Of a stretch of DNA of 64,000 nucleotides, positions 1-12,384 are shown in pieces. The notes below the pieces were generated by a model, which was given only the letters and a program-made list of their open reading frames with translations, was not told the origin of the DNA and searched no databases. The DNA is from Chloroflexota bacterium. GTDB taxonomy: Bacteria; Chloroflexota; Dehalococcoidia; Tepidiformales; Tepidiformaceae. The stretch lies in contig JACRBT010000004.1 in NCBI GenBank assembly GCA_016234445.1, positions 496,001 to 560,000 of the forward strand, written 5' to 3'. The position numbers and the translations under genes are program-made. Position 1 is the first letter of the stretch. Every line of letters begins with the position of its first letter.

Positions 1-2
1 TC

Positions 3-587
3 GCCTGCCTGGTCCACGACGTCGCCAAGCCCGCGACGGCGACGATCGTCGAAGGGCGGCTGCGATTCCCCCGCCACGGCCCCACCGGCGCCGAGATGAT
101 GGGGACGCGCCTGCCGGAGCTGGGGTTCGGGCCAGAAGCCAGGGCGTTCATCTGCGGGATGGTCCGCTACCACCTCCGGCCTGGGGAGCTGATCCGGGCG
201 TGGCCGCCGACCGACCACGCCGTCCGCCGCTTCGTCACGGCGCTCGATGGGCACGTGCTGCCGCTGATGCTGGTGAACCTCGCGGACGGCATGGCCACGC
301 GCGGCCCGGGCTACACGCGGGAGAACTTCCGGCGCCACTGCAACTTCCTGAATTACGTCGTCGCCCGGTCGTGGGCGGTGATGGAAGAGGGGCCGCCGGC
401 CCTGCTTTCGGGTGAAGAGGCGATGACCGAGCTCGATATCGAAGGTGGACGCTTGCTGGGGGCGGTCCTAACATCACTTCGCCGGGCGCAGCTCGAAGGC
501 GCAATCGCGAGCCGGGACGAAGCACTGCTGCTCGCGCGCTCAATCCTGGCCGGGGCCGCGGGCAGAGCCACCTCGCCGGGCCGGTAG
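3..587 (+). CDS. CCA tRNA nucleotidyltransferase/poly(A) polymerase-like, C-terminal HD-domain part (5' truncated by window)
   Basis: Frame is open to the window edge; ACLVHDVAKPAT.. HD-type motif and helical C-terminal domain. Confidence 0.6.
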   Translation, partial: ACLVHDVAKPATATIVEGRLRFPRHGPTGAEMMGTRLPELGFGPEARAFICGMVRYHLRPGELIRAWPPTDHAVRRFVTALDGHVLPLMLVNLADGMATRGPGYTRENFRRHCNFLNYVVARSWAVMEEGPPALLSGEEAMTELDIEGGRLLGAVLTSLRRAQLEGAIASRDEALLLARSILAGAAGRATSPGR

Positions 588-598
588 GAGTTTCCCCC

Positions 599-943
599 AT
601 GGCGGTCATGTGGAGCGTCATCTTTTACACCGTGCTGGCGGTGGCGGCGTTCTACTTCATCCTCTTGCAGCCGGTGTTGAAGAACCAGCGCGAACAGCGG
701 AAAGCTGTACAGTTGCTCCAGATAGGCGATGAGGTGGTCACTACCGGCGGCCTCATCGGCGAAGTCAAGGACGTCGTCACCCCACCCGACGGCCCAACGG
801 AGATCATCCTCGAACTCGCGCCCGGGATCCGGGTGCGGGCGGTGACGGACGCGATCTCCCGCCGGCTGACCACCCTCGAACCTGCCCCCGCGACCCGGGC
901 GGCGGATACGGGACCCCAGGAGGCCACGGAGCCCCGTGCGTAA
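599..943 (+). CDS. yajC: Preprotein translocase subunit YajC
   Basis: Single TM then LLQPVLKNQREQRKAVQLLQIGDEVVTTGGLIGEV; directly upstream of secDF. Confidence 0.92.
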   Translation: MAVMWSVIFYTVLAVAAFYFILLQPVLKNQREQRKAVQLLQIGDEVVTTGGLIGEVKDVVTPPDGPTEIILELAPGIRVRAVTDAISRRLTTLEPAPATRAADTGPQEATEPRA

Positions 944-3401
944 GACCCAGGACTATCTGCTCTTCCTTTTCATCATCGTCCTTGCCGGGTTCAGCCTGGT
1001 CGCGGTCTGGCCGAGCGACCCCGGGCGCTACCTGCCCGGCGACTTCTGGCCGCACGGCAAGGGCATCAAGCTCGGCAGCTGGGAACGCGAGACCATGCGT
1101 CTCGGCCTCGACCTCCGTGGCGGGGCTCACCTTGTCCTCCAGGCGGAGCCGCCCGCGGGCTACGAAGGCAACATCGACGACGCGATGGACACCGCCCGCG
1201 AGGTGATCGAGCGCCGCGTCAACGCGTTCGGTGTCTCCGAGGCGGAAGTCACCCGGGCCGGGAACAACCGGATCGACGTCCAGGTCCCCGGCATGTCGCT
1301 CCAGGACGCCCAGAACCTCATCGGGCGCACCGCCCAGCTCGAGTTCCGGGTGGTGAACGACGACGGAGCGCTTGTCCCTGCGACGTTTTCGAAGGACGGA
1401 AAGACCGCCTGCCCGCTCCAGCCGGCCGGGGCGCCGATCCCTGAAGGCTGCGCCGTGATGAGCGGCCAGTACCTCAAGAACAACACCTACCCTAGCCGCG
1501 TCGCCACTACCTTCGCCGTGAACTTCGAGACGACCGGCACCGGCGCGAAGCTGATGGAGCAGATCACGAGCCGGGCGCTTTCGTTCGCCGAGACCGACCC
1601 CCGCCGCTACCTCCTCATCTACCTCGACGAAGAGGAGATTTCCCGGGCCACGGTCCAGGGCGTCATCTCCAACCAGGGCCAGATCACCGGCCAGGAGTCC
1701 TTCGACGCGGCGAAAGAGCTCTCGAAGCAGCTGAACGCCGGCGCGCTCCCCGTCCCCATGACCACGATCCAGTCGAGCGAAGTGAGCGCCACCCTCGGCG
1801 AAGACTCGGTGGTCGACTCGGTCCACGCCGGCGAGATCGGGTTGCTCGCCGTCGCCATCTTCATGCTTCTCTACTACCGCCTGCCGGGCGGCCTTGCGGC
1901 CATCGCCCTCGGCGTCTACACGGCCGTCACGCTGATGGTCTTCAAGCTCTGGCCGGTGACCCTGACGCTTTCCGGGATCGCCGCCTTCGTCCTCTCGGTC
2001 GGCATGGCCGTGGACGCGAACATCCTCATTTTCGAACGGATGAAAGAGGAGTTACGCCGGGGCCGGACCCTCAATTCGGCCATCGACGTCGGCTTCCGGC
2101 GGGCGTGGTCTTCGATCCGTGACTCGAATATCTCGACGTTCATCACCTGTCTGATCCTCTACTGGTTCGGCGACCAGTTTGGGGCGACGGTGGTGAAGGG
2201 CTTCGCGCTGACGCTGGCCATCGGCGTCGCCGTGAGCATGTTCTCCGCGATCACGATGACGCGAACCTTCCTCAAGATGGTGGTTGGCACGCGCTTTGCC
2301 CGGAACCATTGGCTCTTCAACGCGGAAGAATCGCACCGGGCGGAACCTGACGAAGCGGGGGCAGTGTCGGCGAAGAGCCACAAGTTCCTCGACTTCGCCG
2401 GGCTGCGCTGGTGGTACCTGAGCGTTTCGCTGGTACTCTTCATCGTCGCGGCCGTGGTGCTGGCATTCCCGCCCCACCTGCGGGCGGGCATCGAGTTCAC
2501 TTCCGGGTCGTCGTTCACGGTCGAGTTCGCGCAGCCGGTGGACCAGGGCGCCCTCCGCAGCGCGCTCGCTGACCTCGGGCACCCCGAGGCTCGCGTCCAG
2601 GGCGCCGGCGCCAATAGCTACCTGATCCGGACTGAGGAGCTGGAAGGCCCTCCGCCCTCCACGGAAACCGTCGAGGGGCCGCAGGAAGCGCCCCAGGGCG
2701 AGATCCAGACCATCCTCGCCGGGCTCCAGGAGCGCTTCGGGGCGACCATACCGGAGGACCGTCCGCGGGAGTTCTCGACGGTCTCCAGCACGGTCTCGAC
2801 GGAAATCGCGCGGAACGCGACCTACGCGGTCCTCGCGGCCTCGCTGGCGATCTTCATCTACATTTCGATCGCGTTCCGGCACGCCCCGAAGCCGTTCCGG
2901 TTCGGCGCCGCCGCCATCGTCGCCACCCTCCATGACGCGTTCATGATCCTCGGGCTCTTTTCGCTGCTCGGGAAGACGCGCGGGACGGAGGTGGACGTGG
3001 CCTTCATCACCGCCCTCCTGACGGTCATCGGCTTCTCCGTGCACGACACGATCGTCGTGTTCGACCGGATCCGGGAGAAGGTGTTGCACGACCCCTACAT
3101 CCCCTTCGAAGAGGCCGTTAACGCCAGCCTCACGGAGACGCTGGCCCGGTCCATCAACACCTCGTTCGTGGTGGTGCTGACGGTGCTGTCGCTGCTGCTG
3201 ATTGGCGGTGTCACGATCCGGAACTTCTTGATCGTGCTGCTCGTCGGGATCATCAGCGGGACGTACAGCTCGATCGGGATCGCCAGCCAGTTGCTGGTGG
3301 CGTGGGAGAACAACGACATCGGAAAGTTCTTCGGCCGCCTCCGCGGTCGCGCCCCGGAAGAGGAACTGGCGCCGCCGGCGGGGGAGCCGGAGCCGGCCTG
3401 A
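936..3401 (+). CDS. secDF: Fused protein translocase SecDF
   Basis: SecD motif GLDLRGGAHLVLQ, SecF-like second half (GFSVHDTIVVFDRIRE), 821 aa single ORF, overlaps yajC end. Confidence 0.95.
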   Translation: MRKTQDYLLFLFIIVLAGFSLVAVWPSDPGRYLPGDFWPHGKGIKLGSWERETMRLGLDLRGGAHLVLQAEPPAGYEGNIDDAMDTAREVIERRVNAFGVSEAEVTRAGNNRIDVQVPGMSLQDAQNLIGRTAQLEFRVVNDDGALVPATFSKDGKTACPLQPAGAPIPEGCAVMSGQYLKNNTYPSRVATTFAVNFETTGTGAKLMEQITSRALSFAETDPRRYLLIYLDEEEISRATVQGVISNQGQITGQESFDAAKELSKQLNAGALPVPMTTIQSSEVSATLGEDSVVDSVHAGEIGLLAVAIFMLLYYRLPGGLAAIALGVYTAVTLMVFKLWPVTLTLSGIAAFVLSVGMAVDANILIFERMKEELRRGRTLNSAIDVGFRRAWSSIRDSNISTFITCLILYWFGDQFGATVVKGFALTLAIGVAVSMFSAITMTRTFLKMVVGTRFARNHWLFNAEESHRAEPDEAGAVSAKSHKFLDFAGLRWWYLSVSLVLFIVAAVVLAFPPHLRAGIEFTSGSSFTVEFAQPVDQGALRSALADLGHPEARVQGAGANSYLIRTEELEGPPPSTETVEGPQEAPQGEIQTILAGLQERFGATIPEDRPREFSTVSSTVSTEIARNATYAVLAASLAIFIYISIAFRHAPKPFRFGAAAIVATLHDAFMILGLFSLLGKTRGTEVDVAFITALLTVIGFSVHDTIVVFDRIREKVLHDPYIPFEEAVNASLTETLARSINTSFVVVLTVLSLLLIGGVTIRNFLIVLLVGIISGTYSSIGIASQLLVAWENNDIGKFFGRLRGRAPEEELAPPAGEPEPA

Positions 3402-3426
3402 GCGTCGGGCACGGTAGTTACTCGGG

Positions 3427-3457
3427 AAGGGGCCGGTGGGAACGCCGGCCCCTTCTT
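3427..3457 (+). terminator. Intrinsic terminator after secDF
   Basis: Perfect 10-bp stem AAGGGGCCGG/CCGGCCCCTT with 8-nt loop followed by CTT. Confidence 0.7.
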
Positions 3458-3616
3458 CGTGGGCGGCGGCTGAGGACCAGCGTGCCGACCCCACCAACTC
3501 GGAAGGCGGAGTGGACGGTTCTCTCTCGTCATCGATGGAACCTTTGGGAGCCAAATTGACGTTGGAACAGGTGGCGCCGCTGGTGGCTCGTCCTCCGAGA
3601 GAGGCGAGCCGTTACC

Positions 3617-4387
3617 ATGCGGGGCGATCGAGGTGAGTCGATGAACAGCATGGTGAGGTGCGCGTTCTTGCTCGCGGTCGGCGGACTGATGCTCCTGGCG
3701 AGTGCGTGCGACGACTTCGCGCAGACCGCCCCTGGTGGTGGCGAAGCGTCTCCCGATGTGAAGGCCACGCTCGAAGCCACCTACCAGGCCGGGAGACCGC
3801 CTACGCCTACCGCCGTCCCGCCCTCGGTGGGGCGCTGTCCCGCAGGGGTGGACCAGGCCGTGTGCGACCTGGCCGTCCAACTTCGCTCACAGATCGGTCC
3901 CGCCGCTATCGATCAGCTTCCGCTCGCGCCCGTGACGATCACCTGCCCGGACGCGGAGCGGTGGGTGTTCGGTACGGAGCCCCAGTGTTCGAAAGACAAG
4001 GCGGGCAAGCCCCAGGAGGGCTACTTCTGGGCCAGCAAGCTTTTCCAATTCGTCGACGAGGCAGTCTTTCGTTCGTATCTGAAGGCCTGGCAGTCGAGCC
4101 CGTACAAGGTGGCCGGGATCGGGTGTGCGCGAGCATCCGAGACGTCGGCGCTCGACTGCTCCGGCGCGTTCGTCATCGTGATGGGCGGTGAACCGCACCC
4201 GGGGCAGTTGGACGCCTTCGTCCTCCTCGTTCGGCGCTCCGCCGCCGGGGCAACGGTCTTTGGCGCCCTGGCCTTCCCTTATGTTTGGCCGGAAGCTGCC
4301 GTCTCTGGTGGGTGGTTGGGAGTTGGCCTGGCCGACCTCGCAGACGAGCTGCCCGAAAGGGTGTGGGTCTACCCCTGGAAGCCGTAG
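3617..4387 (+). CDS. Hypothetical lipoprotein (start possibly 3641)
   Basis: Signal peptide with lipobox LLASAC; no recognised domain. Confidence 0.6.
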   Translation: MRGDRGESMNSMVRCAFLLAVGGLMLLASACDDFAQTAPGGGEASPDVKATLEATYQAGRPPTPTAVPPSVGRCPAGVDQAVCDLAVQLRSQIGPAAIDQLPLAPVTITCPDAERWVFGTEPQCSKDKAGKPQEGYFWASKLFQFVDEAVFRSYLKAWQSSPYKVAGIGCARASETSALDCSGAFVIVMGGEPHPGQLDAFVLLVRRSAAGATVFGALAFPYVWPEAAVSGGWLGVGLADLADELPERVWVYPWKP

Positions 4388-4396
4388 CGGCGAGCG

Positions 4397-6082
4397 CTAC
4401 GGGCGGGCGCCGTAGAGGCCGGCGGGGGTGACGGGCTTCGTTTCGGTCCCGGAGGCCCCACGGAGGCGGTCGCGGAGGGTGGCGCCGGCGCGCGTGTCAT
4501 GCTTCAGGTCCAGGGGGCGGATGACGACGGGCATGGGGAGGGCGTGACCGAAGACCAGCGCCTGCTGCTTGCTTTCGAGCGCGGCGATGACCTGCCGCAG
4601 GCCCGAGCGCCCGGCGACGCCGCCCACCAGCGCCTCGACGTCGGCGTCGCTGTCGAGTTGGAAGCAGAAGCGGGTGCCGATCTGGGACAGCACCTCCGGG
4701 TCGATCTGGCTGGGCCGCTGGTCGATGACGAGGAGGGTGACGTTGTACTTCCGCAGTTCGCGCGCGATCTGGCCGAAGATCGTCTCGCCGGCGAGGGCGC
4801 GGTCGATGAACTTGTGCGCCTCTTCGATGACGATGACGAGCCGGTTCGGCTCCTTCGCCCGGTCGCCGGCGGCGCGGTCCATGTCGTCGCGGTAGGCGGA
4901 CCAGATCTGGCGGGAGAGCATGTTCGCGACGAGCATGTAGCTGGCGAGGTCGTTGCCGTGGCGGCCGAACTGGATGACGGCGCTCTTGCCGCCCTGCAGC
5001 GCCTGGACGATGTGGCGGACGACGCCGTTGAACTGCCCGGCGCCCTGCTGGACGAACTCCCTGCGGGCGAGGCGCTTCAGCCCCTGGCGGAGGTTGGCGA
5101 GCGAACCGGAGGCGTAGCCGATCCGTGAGGCGACGCGCGCCCAGTTGATCTCGTCCGGTTCGTCGCCGTCCTTCCACGCCTTCCGGATGACCGCCGGCGA
5201 GGGATCATCCGCCAGCAGTTCGTCGATCCAGCTTTCGCCGAAGCGCTCGCGGCAGCCGTGGGCGGCTTCGATGGCGAGGTTCGTGAAATAGGCCACCGAC
5301 TGGAGGATTTCGAGGTCCTCGGGCTCGATGTCGCGGGTACCGATGAGGACGCGGCCATCGGTGCCGTCGGCGTTCGCTTCCAGTGTGTAGACGCAGACGT
5401 CGGTGGGGTGGTGGTGTTTGAGTGAGCGCCGGGCGCCGCCCTCGAACTTCGTGTACTGGCCGTAGTCGCCGTGCATGTCGAAGACGAGGGCGACGGTGCG
5501 GTCGCGGTTGGTGGCGGCGCGCGCTGAGTTCTCGACCATCGCATCGAGGAGCTGGAGGGCGGCTATCGTCTTGCCGGTGCCGCTCTTGCCGAAGATGCCG
5601 GCGGAGCGTTCGAAGAGCTTCTCGATATCGACGCATACTTCGATGCTGTCCATCCCGAGGGGGGTGCCAAGGGCGACGGAGGTCTTGTCGCCGGTGCTGA
5701 AGGCGGCGTCGAGGGCGGCCTGGTCGGCGAGGGAGACGCGGGCGAAGTGGCGCGGGAGCCGGCGGGCGCGGGCGGTCTCCCCGGTGCCTTCGTTCACCTC
5801 CAGGTAAGGCTGGACGTCGACGGCGGTGTAGACGCCGGTGTCTGCCAGGACCTCGCGGAGGAGGGCGCCGCCGGGTTCGTCGTCGAGGGGCGGCGGCCAG
5901 GAGGTTGGGCCGGATTCGGCCGCCTTGAGGACGATGTCGGTGACCATGCCGAGGAGCTCGGCGCCGTCACCGATGGGCGCCTTCACGTAGTGGCCGAGGG
6001 CCGCGGTCCGGCCGGCGTCGAGGCGCACTTCGAGGCCCTTCGTCAGCGAGCCGCCGACGACCACGCCGAGGTTTTCGGTCAC
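4397..6082 (-). CDS. herA: HerA-type helicase/ATPase (DUF87)
   Basis: N-terminal HAS-barrel-like region, Walker A GIFGKSGTGKTIAAL, Walker B RLVIVIEEAHKFI, arginine-finger-like region; paired with nurA. Confidence 0.88.
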   Translation of the reverse strand: MTENLGVVVGGSLTKGLEVRLDAGRTAALGHYVKAPIGDGAELLGMVTDIVLKAAESGPTSWPPPLDDEPGGALLREVLADTGVYTAVDVQPYLEVNEGTGETARARRLPRHFARVSLADQAALDAAFSTGDKTSVALGTPLGMDSIEVCVDIEKLFERSAGIFGKSGTGKTIAALQLLDAMVENSARAATNRDRTVALVFDMHGDYGQYTKFEGGARRSLKHHHPTDVCVYTLEANADGTDGRVLIGTRDIEPEDLEILQSVAYFTNLAIEAAHGCRERFGESWIDELLADDPSPAVIRKAWKDGDEPDEINWARVASRIGYASGSLANLRQGLKRLARREFVQQGAGQFNGVVRHIVQALQGGKSAVIQFGRHGNDLASYMLVANMLSRQIWSAYRDDMDRAAGDRAKEPNRLVIVIEEAHKFIDRALAGETIFGQIARELRKYNVTLLVIDQRPSQIDPEVLSQIGTRFCFQLDSDADVEALVGGVAGRSGLRQVIAALESKQQALVFGHALPMPVVIRPLDLKHDTRAGATLRDRLRGASGTETKPVTPAGLYGARP

Positions 6083-6666
6083 GGTGCCACCCCCCGGATG
6101 ATGCTGGTGAGCCGTGCCGGCTCGGCCTTGAGCAGGCGCGCAAGCTCCTTCCCGGCACGGACGGTGAAGGCGTAGCTGCCGGGCCCGAAGGCGGTGGCGG
6201 CGAGGCGGACGGCCGCGGCGATGACCGAGTCGTCGCAGGCGGGCGAGGCGACGAGGAGCGAGAGGAAGGCGGCGTCCTGGGCGAGGTGGGCCACCTCTTC
6301 GGGGTTGGCTTCGGCCACCTCGGCGAGGAGCGGCGGCGGCATCGGCGGGAGCGTCGCCCGCGCGTCCTCGCCCTGGATGTGCCCGCAGGCGACGACCGTG
6401 ACAGCCGTCGTCAGGAGCGGACGGATGTGAGGGTTGTCAGCGAGGACTTCAGCTGCGGTCCGGCCACCCGCCCCGGACGGTGGCTGGAGCGGGCGGGCCG
6501 GGTCCTCGGGGCCGCTGGCGCTGTCAACGACGATGCCGAGGACGGTGCAGCTGCCTTCCCGCACGGCGACCATCCGCCCGAGTTCGTAGGGGGCTTCGAC
6601 GTAGCCGTCGTAGGCGCACTGAAACTGGCGCAGGCCGGCGGCGACCACCCTCGGGGCCTCGTTCAT
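6079..6666 (-). CDS. Small protein with HAS-barrel-like segment, between nurA and herA
   Basis: Start codon 6664-6666; 4-bp overlaps with both neighbours; ELGRMVAVREGSCTVLGIVVDSASG resembles the HAS-barrel strand pattern. The 795-aa ORF reported in this frame is an upstream over-extension. Confidence 0.75.
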   Translation of the reverse strand: MNEAPRVVAAGLRQFQCAYDGYVEAPYELGRMVAVREGSCTVLGIVVDSASGPEDPARPLQPPSGAGGRTAAEVLADNPHIRPLLTTAVTVVACGHIQGEDARATLPPMPPPLLAEVAEANPEEVAHLAQDAAFLSLLVASPACDDSVIAAAVRLAATAFGPGSYAFTVRAGKELARLLKAEPARLTSIIRGVAP

Positions 6667-7813
6667 ATCGCTCTCCTCTTCTTGCTGGCGTGCTTGCCGT
6701 TGGAGCCGGCGCGAAGGCCCTGGCGGGAGGCTTCGCCTTCGAGCAGGCGGCTGAACTGGGCGCGGTCGCCCATGGTGATGACCGCCTGCTCGTGCGCCTC
6801 CTGGAGGGCGCGAGGGTAGCCACCGCAGCGGCGGCACTGGTCGACGAGCGCAGCATGGAGCCGCGCCACCCCGGCCGGGGACGCCGCCCAGGCCGGCAGT
6901 TCGACGCGGGCGACGTCTTCGCCGCTGCGGAAGTAGAAGAAGCGCACCTGCTGGTGGGCCGGGAACAACTCCTCGACGGTCGCGCGGCGGCCGCTCTGGG
7001 CACGAAAGAGCGCCGAGCGTTCGCCGTCGCCGAGAAGCCGCGAGAAGACGAGCGCGTCGCTGGCCGGCCAGCCCGGGCCGGTCCGGGCGGCGATGGCGCC
7101 AAGACTGCGGGCCACATCCCCTGAGCGCGTGCCGGAAACGTAGGCGCCGACGCTCACCCGTTCGGCGGAGAACGAGAGCAGTTCGAGTTCGTCGCCGAGG
7201 CGGGAGGCGAGGTCGCGGCGGGTGTGCTCGGCGACGGTGCGGGAGTCGAGGTCCCAGGGGAAAAAGGTGCCATCGAGGAGGAGGACCACGTCGCCGTTGA
7301 CCGCGCGTTCGACGGCAAGCCGGGCGCCGGTCACGAATTCGGAGACGTCGCGGCGAAGGTTCACGCCCCAGGCAGCGGGGCCGGAGCCTTCGTTGCCGTC
7401 GTCTTCGCCCTCGTCCAGCGTCTCCTCGGGGCCGATGACGGGCTTCGAATCGAGCACCGCCTCGCCCGGAACGCCGTAGGGGAGCACGACGAAGCCGGTG
7501 TTGAGGACGTAGCAGGGGACGGCGGCGAACCGGTCCGGCTCGATGCTGGAACCGTCGGAGCCGATGACGGTGCAGGGGGCGAAGGGCGGCGCGGGATAGG
7601 TTGCATCGACGGGCTCGCCGCAGGAAAGGGCGTAGGGTTCGGGGCTGTTGGCCATCGCCGCGATGACCGCGCGGTCGCCTTCCTCGGCGTCGCGTCCCCA
7701 TGCGGCGAGCGCCTCCCGGGCGGCCGCGAGCCCCTTGTCGAGCGTCGCCACCTCGCGGGCGTAGCGCTCCACGACATCCGGGAGCTGGCCCAGCGCCTTC
7801 TCCATCCTCAGGG

Positions 7814-7817
<4 letters not shown>
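6663..7817 (-). CDS. nurA: NurA-domain nuclease
   Basis: VIGSDGSSIEPDR motif, C-terminal YPRALQEAHEQAVI region, operonic with HerA. Confidence 0.8.
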
Positions 7818-9673
<1,856 letters not shown>

Positions 9674-9682
9674 TTGTTCGAC

Positions 9683-9688
9683 ATTCTA
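9683..9688 (-). promoter_or_regulatory. Candidate -10 (TAGAAT) 9 nt upstream of selB ATG
   Basis: Minus strand reads TAGAATGTCGAACAAATG. Confidence 0.45.
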
Positions 9689-9719
9689 CGCAGGGGAGGC
9701 GGCCCCGCGCCACGGTTCG

Positions 9720-10886
9720 TTAGCCGGCGGCACCGAGTTCGGCCATCGCCCGGGCTGTTACTTCGCCGTGGAGGAGCCGTCCACGGTGGCTGAGGCGGAT
9801 GTGGTCGTCGCGTTCGATGACCCCGGCGGCCTCGCAGTCAGCCAGCGTCCGGCCGAGGACCGCGTCAACGGGCACGCCGAACTTCGCCTCGAAGGCCGCG
9901 GGTGCGAAGCCCTCCATCCGCCGGAGCGCGAGCATGAACCAGTCGGCCATGGCCATCGCCGGCGACGGGCGGTAGCGGTTGGCGACGGCGGGGCGGGCGG
10001 AGATATCCGGCGCCGAAGCGACGGCGGCGACGTAGGCGCGAGGGTGGGCGATGTTCTCGTAGCGCTCGCCGTCGAGGTAGCCGTGGGCGCCGGCGCCGAT
10101 GCCGAGGTAGTCGCCGTCGGTCCAGTAGACCTGGTTGTGGCGTGACTCGTGGCCGGGGCGGGCCCAGTTCGAGACCTCGTACTGGCGGTAGCCGGCCGCG
10201 GCAAGGAGGTCGCTGGCGAGGTCGTACATCCCGGCGGCTGTGTCGGGGTCCGGGGCAGCAATCTCGCCCTCGCGGACACGACGGCCGAGGGTGGTGCCCT
10301 CCTCGACCGTGAGCGCGTAGGCGGAGATATGGTCGGGGCCGAGGGCGATCGCGCACTCCAGCGACCGTCGCCACTGTGCCACCTCCTGGCCGGGAAGGCC
10401 GTAGATCAGGTCGATACCGACGCTTTCGAACCCCGCCGCGCGCGCCAGGGGGACCGAGACCGCCGCCGCCTCGGGCGAATGGATGCGGTCGAGGAAGGCG
10501 AGTTCGGCGGCGTCGAAGCTCTGGACGCCGAAGGAGATCCGGGTGACGCCAGCGCGCCGGAACCCCGCCAGCTGTTCGAGCGTCGATGTGCCGGGGTTTG
10601 CCTCCATGGAGACTTCGGCGCCGGGATCGAGGGCCGCGACGGATCGTACGGCGTCAACAATCGCGGCGATCTGGGATGGCGCCATTTCACCCGGGGTGCC
10701 GCCGCCAAAGCCGACGGAGACGACGCGCCGCTCCCGGAGGACGGCAGCGTAGCCGGAGAGTTCGCGCACGACCGCGGCGGTGTAGTCGCCCTTGAGGGCG
10801 TCCATCCCGGCGTAGGCGTTGAAGTCGCAATAGCCGCACTTTACGGTGCAGAAGGGGATGTGGACGTAGACGGAGATGGGCTTCAC
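9720..10886 (-). CDS. hemW: Radical SAM HemW-like (coproporphyrinogen III oxidase-like)
   Basis: [19 protein letters not shown] CxxxCxxC, GGGTP; GTG start at 10886. Confidence 0.88.
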   Translation of the reverse strand: MKPISVYVHIPFCTVKCGYCDFNAYAGMDALKGDYTAAVVRELSGYAAVLRERRVVSVGFGGGTPGEMAPSQIAAIVDAVRSVAALDPGAEVSMEANPGTSTLEQLAGFRRAGVTRISFGVQSFDAAELAFLDRIHSPEAAAVSVPLARAAGFESVGIDLIYGLPGQEVAQWRRSLECAIALGPDHISAYALTVEEGTTLGRRVREGEIAAPDPDTAAGMYDLASDLLAAAGYRQYEVSNWARPGHESRHNQVYWTDGDYLGIGAGAHGYLDGERYENIAHPRAYVAAVASAPDISARPAVANRYRPSPAMAMADWFMLALRRMEGFAPAAFEAKFGVPVDAVLGRTLADCEAAGVIERDDHIRLSHRGRLLHGEVTARAMAELGAAG

Positions 10887-11584
10887 GGCCGCTCCCGGAG
10901 CATCGCCCGGACCTCGCGGACACGGTGGGTGGTGATACCGTCGACGCCCCATGCGATCAGTTCGCGGGCGCGGTCCATGTCGTCGACTGTCCAGCAGACG
11001 ACCTGGAGGCCCGCTTCGTGGAGCCGGGAAATGCGCGCTGGCGTGAGCAGGTGGTGGTTGCAGGAGACGCCGCGGGGCCGCATGTCGCGCCCGGCGACGG
11101 AGAGCATCAGGTCCAGCTTCGCCTGCACGTCAATCGAATAGAAGAGGTCGATCCCGGGGCAGGCGCGTTCGACCGCCCGCAGGATGGGCCAGTGCTGGGA
11201 CGAAGCGACGAGGGCCGCCCCGGGGACCGCGTCCAGCGCCTCGCGCACGAGCGTGCCCGCGGCCTCTCCGCCATTCTTGAGGTCCAGGAAGATGCGCACC
11301 TTCCCGGCCGATTCGCGGAGGAGGTCGACCAGGCTGAAGGGGCTTCGGGGCGCCCACTTCAGGTACCACTTTTCGAAGAGCACGGGGAAGGGGTACATGC
11401 GGCGTTCGTGGCGGGCCTCAAACCGTCCCCGGTGGACGAAGAGGTCGACTTCCAGGAAGTCGGCGACGTCGGCGATGGCGTCGCGGGTGCTCTGCACCGT
11501 GTTGCCGGCGGCGTGGGCGATGACCGCGGGACCCGGACGGCCGGGAGCAAGGCCATCGCCGGTGCTGGTTGCCCGGCCCGTCAT
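10883..11584 (-). CDS. Glycerophosphodiester phosphodiesterase family protein
   Basis: IAHAAGNT...LEVDLFVHRGRFEARHE and C-terminal VVCWTVDDMDRARELIAWGVDGITTHRV. Confidence 0.78.
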   Translation of the reverse strand: MTGRATSTGDGLAPGRPGPAVIAHAAGNTVQSTRDAIADVADFLEVDLFVHRGRFEARHERRMYPFPVLFEKWYLKWAPRSPFSLVDLLRESAGKVRIFLDLKNGGEAAGTLVREALDAVPGAALVASSQHWPILRAVERACPGIDLFYSIDVQAKLDLMLSVAGRDMRPRGVSCNHHLLTPARISRLHEAGLQVVCWTVDDMDRARELIAWGVDGITTHRVREVRAMLRERP

Positions 11585-12384
11585 CAGGGGACCGCGCTGC
11601 TCGGGCGGGGCACGGCAGGCGGATGGCGGGGCGACACCTGGACGTCGCCGTTGGCGATGTCGTCGAGGAGGTCTTCGTCGGCGATGGCATAGCCGTCCCC
11701 GGAGGGTGCGAGCGCGCCGAGGACGACGAAGCGGCTGAGCAGGGCCGTCACCGTCTCGCGGCTGGTGCCGATGGTCTGGGCGAGCTCCTGGTGGGTGAGG
11801 CCGAGGCGGACGACGCCGTCCTCGGAACGGCTCAGGAGGGTGTCGGCGAGGCGGGCGGAGACAGGCTTCGAGACGAGGTTCATGAAGTTGCGTTGCATCC
11901 CCGAGAGGCGCCGGGCCATGAGTTCGACCATCGCGAAGCCGAGCCGGGGCGACTGCTGGAGGAGGTGGGAGAAGTCCTCCCAGCTGATGCTCACCGCGAC
12001 CGTGTCGTCGATGGCCTGGGCGCAGGCGGTGCGCTCGCCTTCCTCGACGATGGCCATGTCACCGACGACGCCGCCCTTGCCGACGACGTCGAGGATGATC
12101 TCCTTGCCGTTCTCGGCGACCTGGTAGATCTTCACGCGGCCCTTGAGCAGCAGGTAGACGCGCTCGGCGGGGTCACCGGTGGAGAAAAGCACCTGGCGGG
12201 GCTTGAACCGGCGCTCGGTGAGGAGAGGGATGAGCCGGTCGAGCTCTTCGTCGCTCAGGACGTTCATCAGGCGGCTGAGCTGGCGCAGGTACCAGGCAAT
12301 GGAACGCTGGAACGCCTGTCTGCCGCGGGCGCCGTGGCGGGTCATTGTTTCCGGGGCGGTCACCGTGGTCGAAGCCTGTGTCAT
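11584..12384 (-). CDS. Crp/Fnr family transcriptional regulator
   Basis: cNMP-binding fold (GDPAERVYLLLKGRVKIY) plus HTH (LTHQELAQTIGTSRETVTALLSRF). Confidence 0.92.
   Translation of the reverse strand: MTQASTTVTAPETMTRHGARGRQAFQRSIAWYLRQLSRLMNVLSDEELDRLIPLLTERRFKPRQVLFSTGDPAERVYLLLKGRVKIYQVAENGKEIILDVVGKGGVVGDMAIVEEGERTACAQAIDDTVAVSISWEDFSHLLQQSPRLGFAMVELMARRLSGMQRNFMNLVSKPVSARLADTLLSRSEDGVVRLGLTHQELAQTIGTSRETVTALLSRFVVLGALAPSGDGYAIADEDLLDDIANGDVQVSPRHPPAVPRPSSAVP

Noticed and set aside
2052-3554. 500-aa minus ORF opposite secDF
   Set aside because: Arg/Asp/Glu-rich antisense artefact with no family signature.
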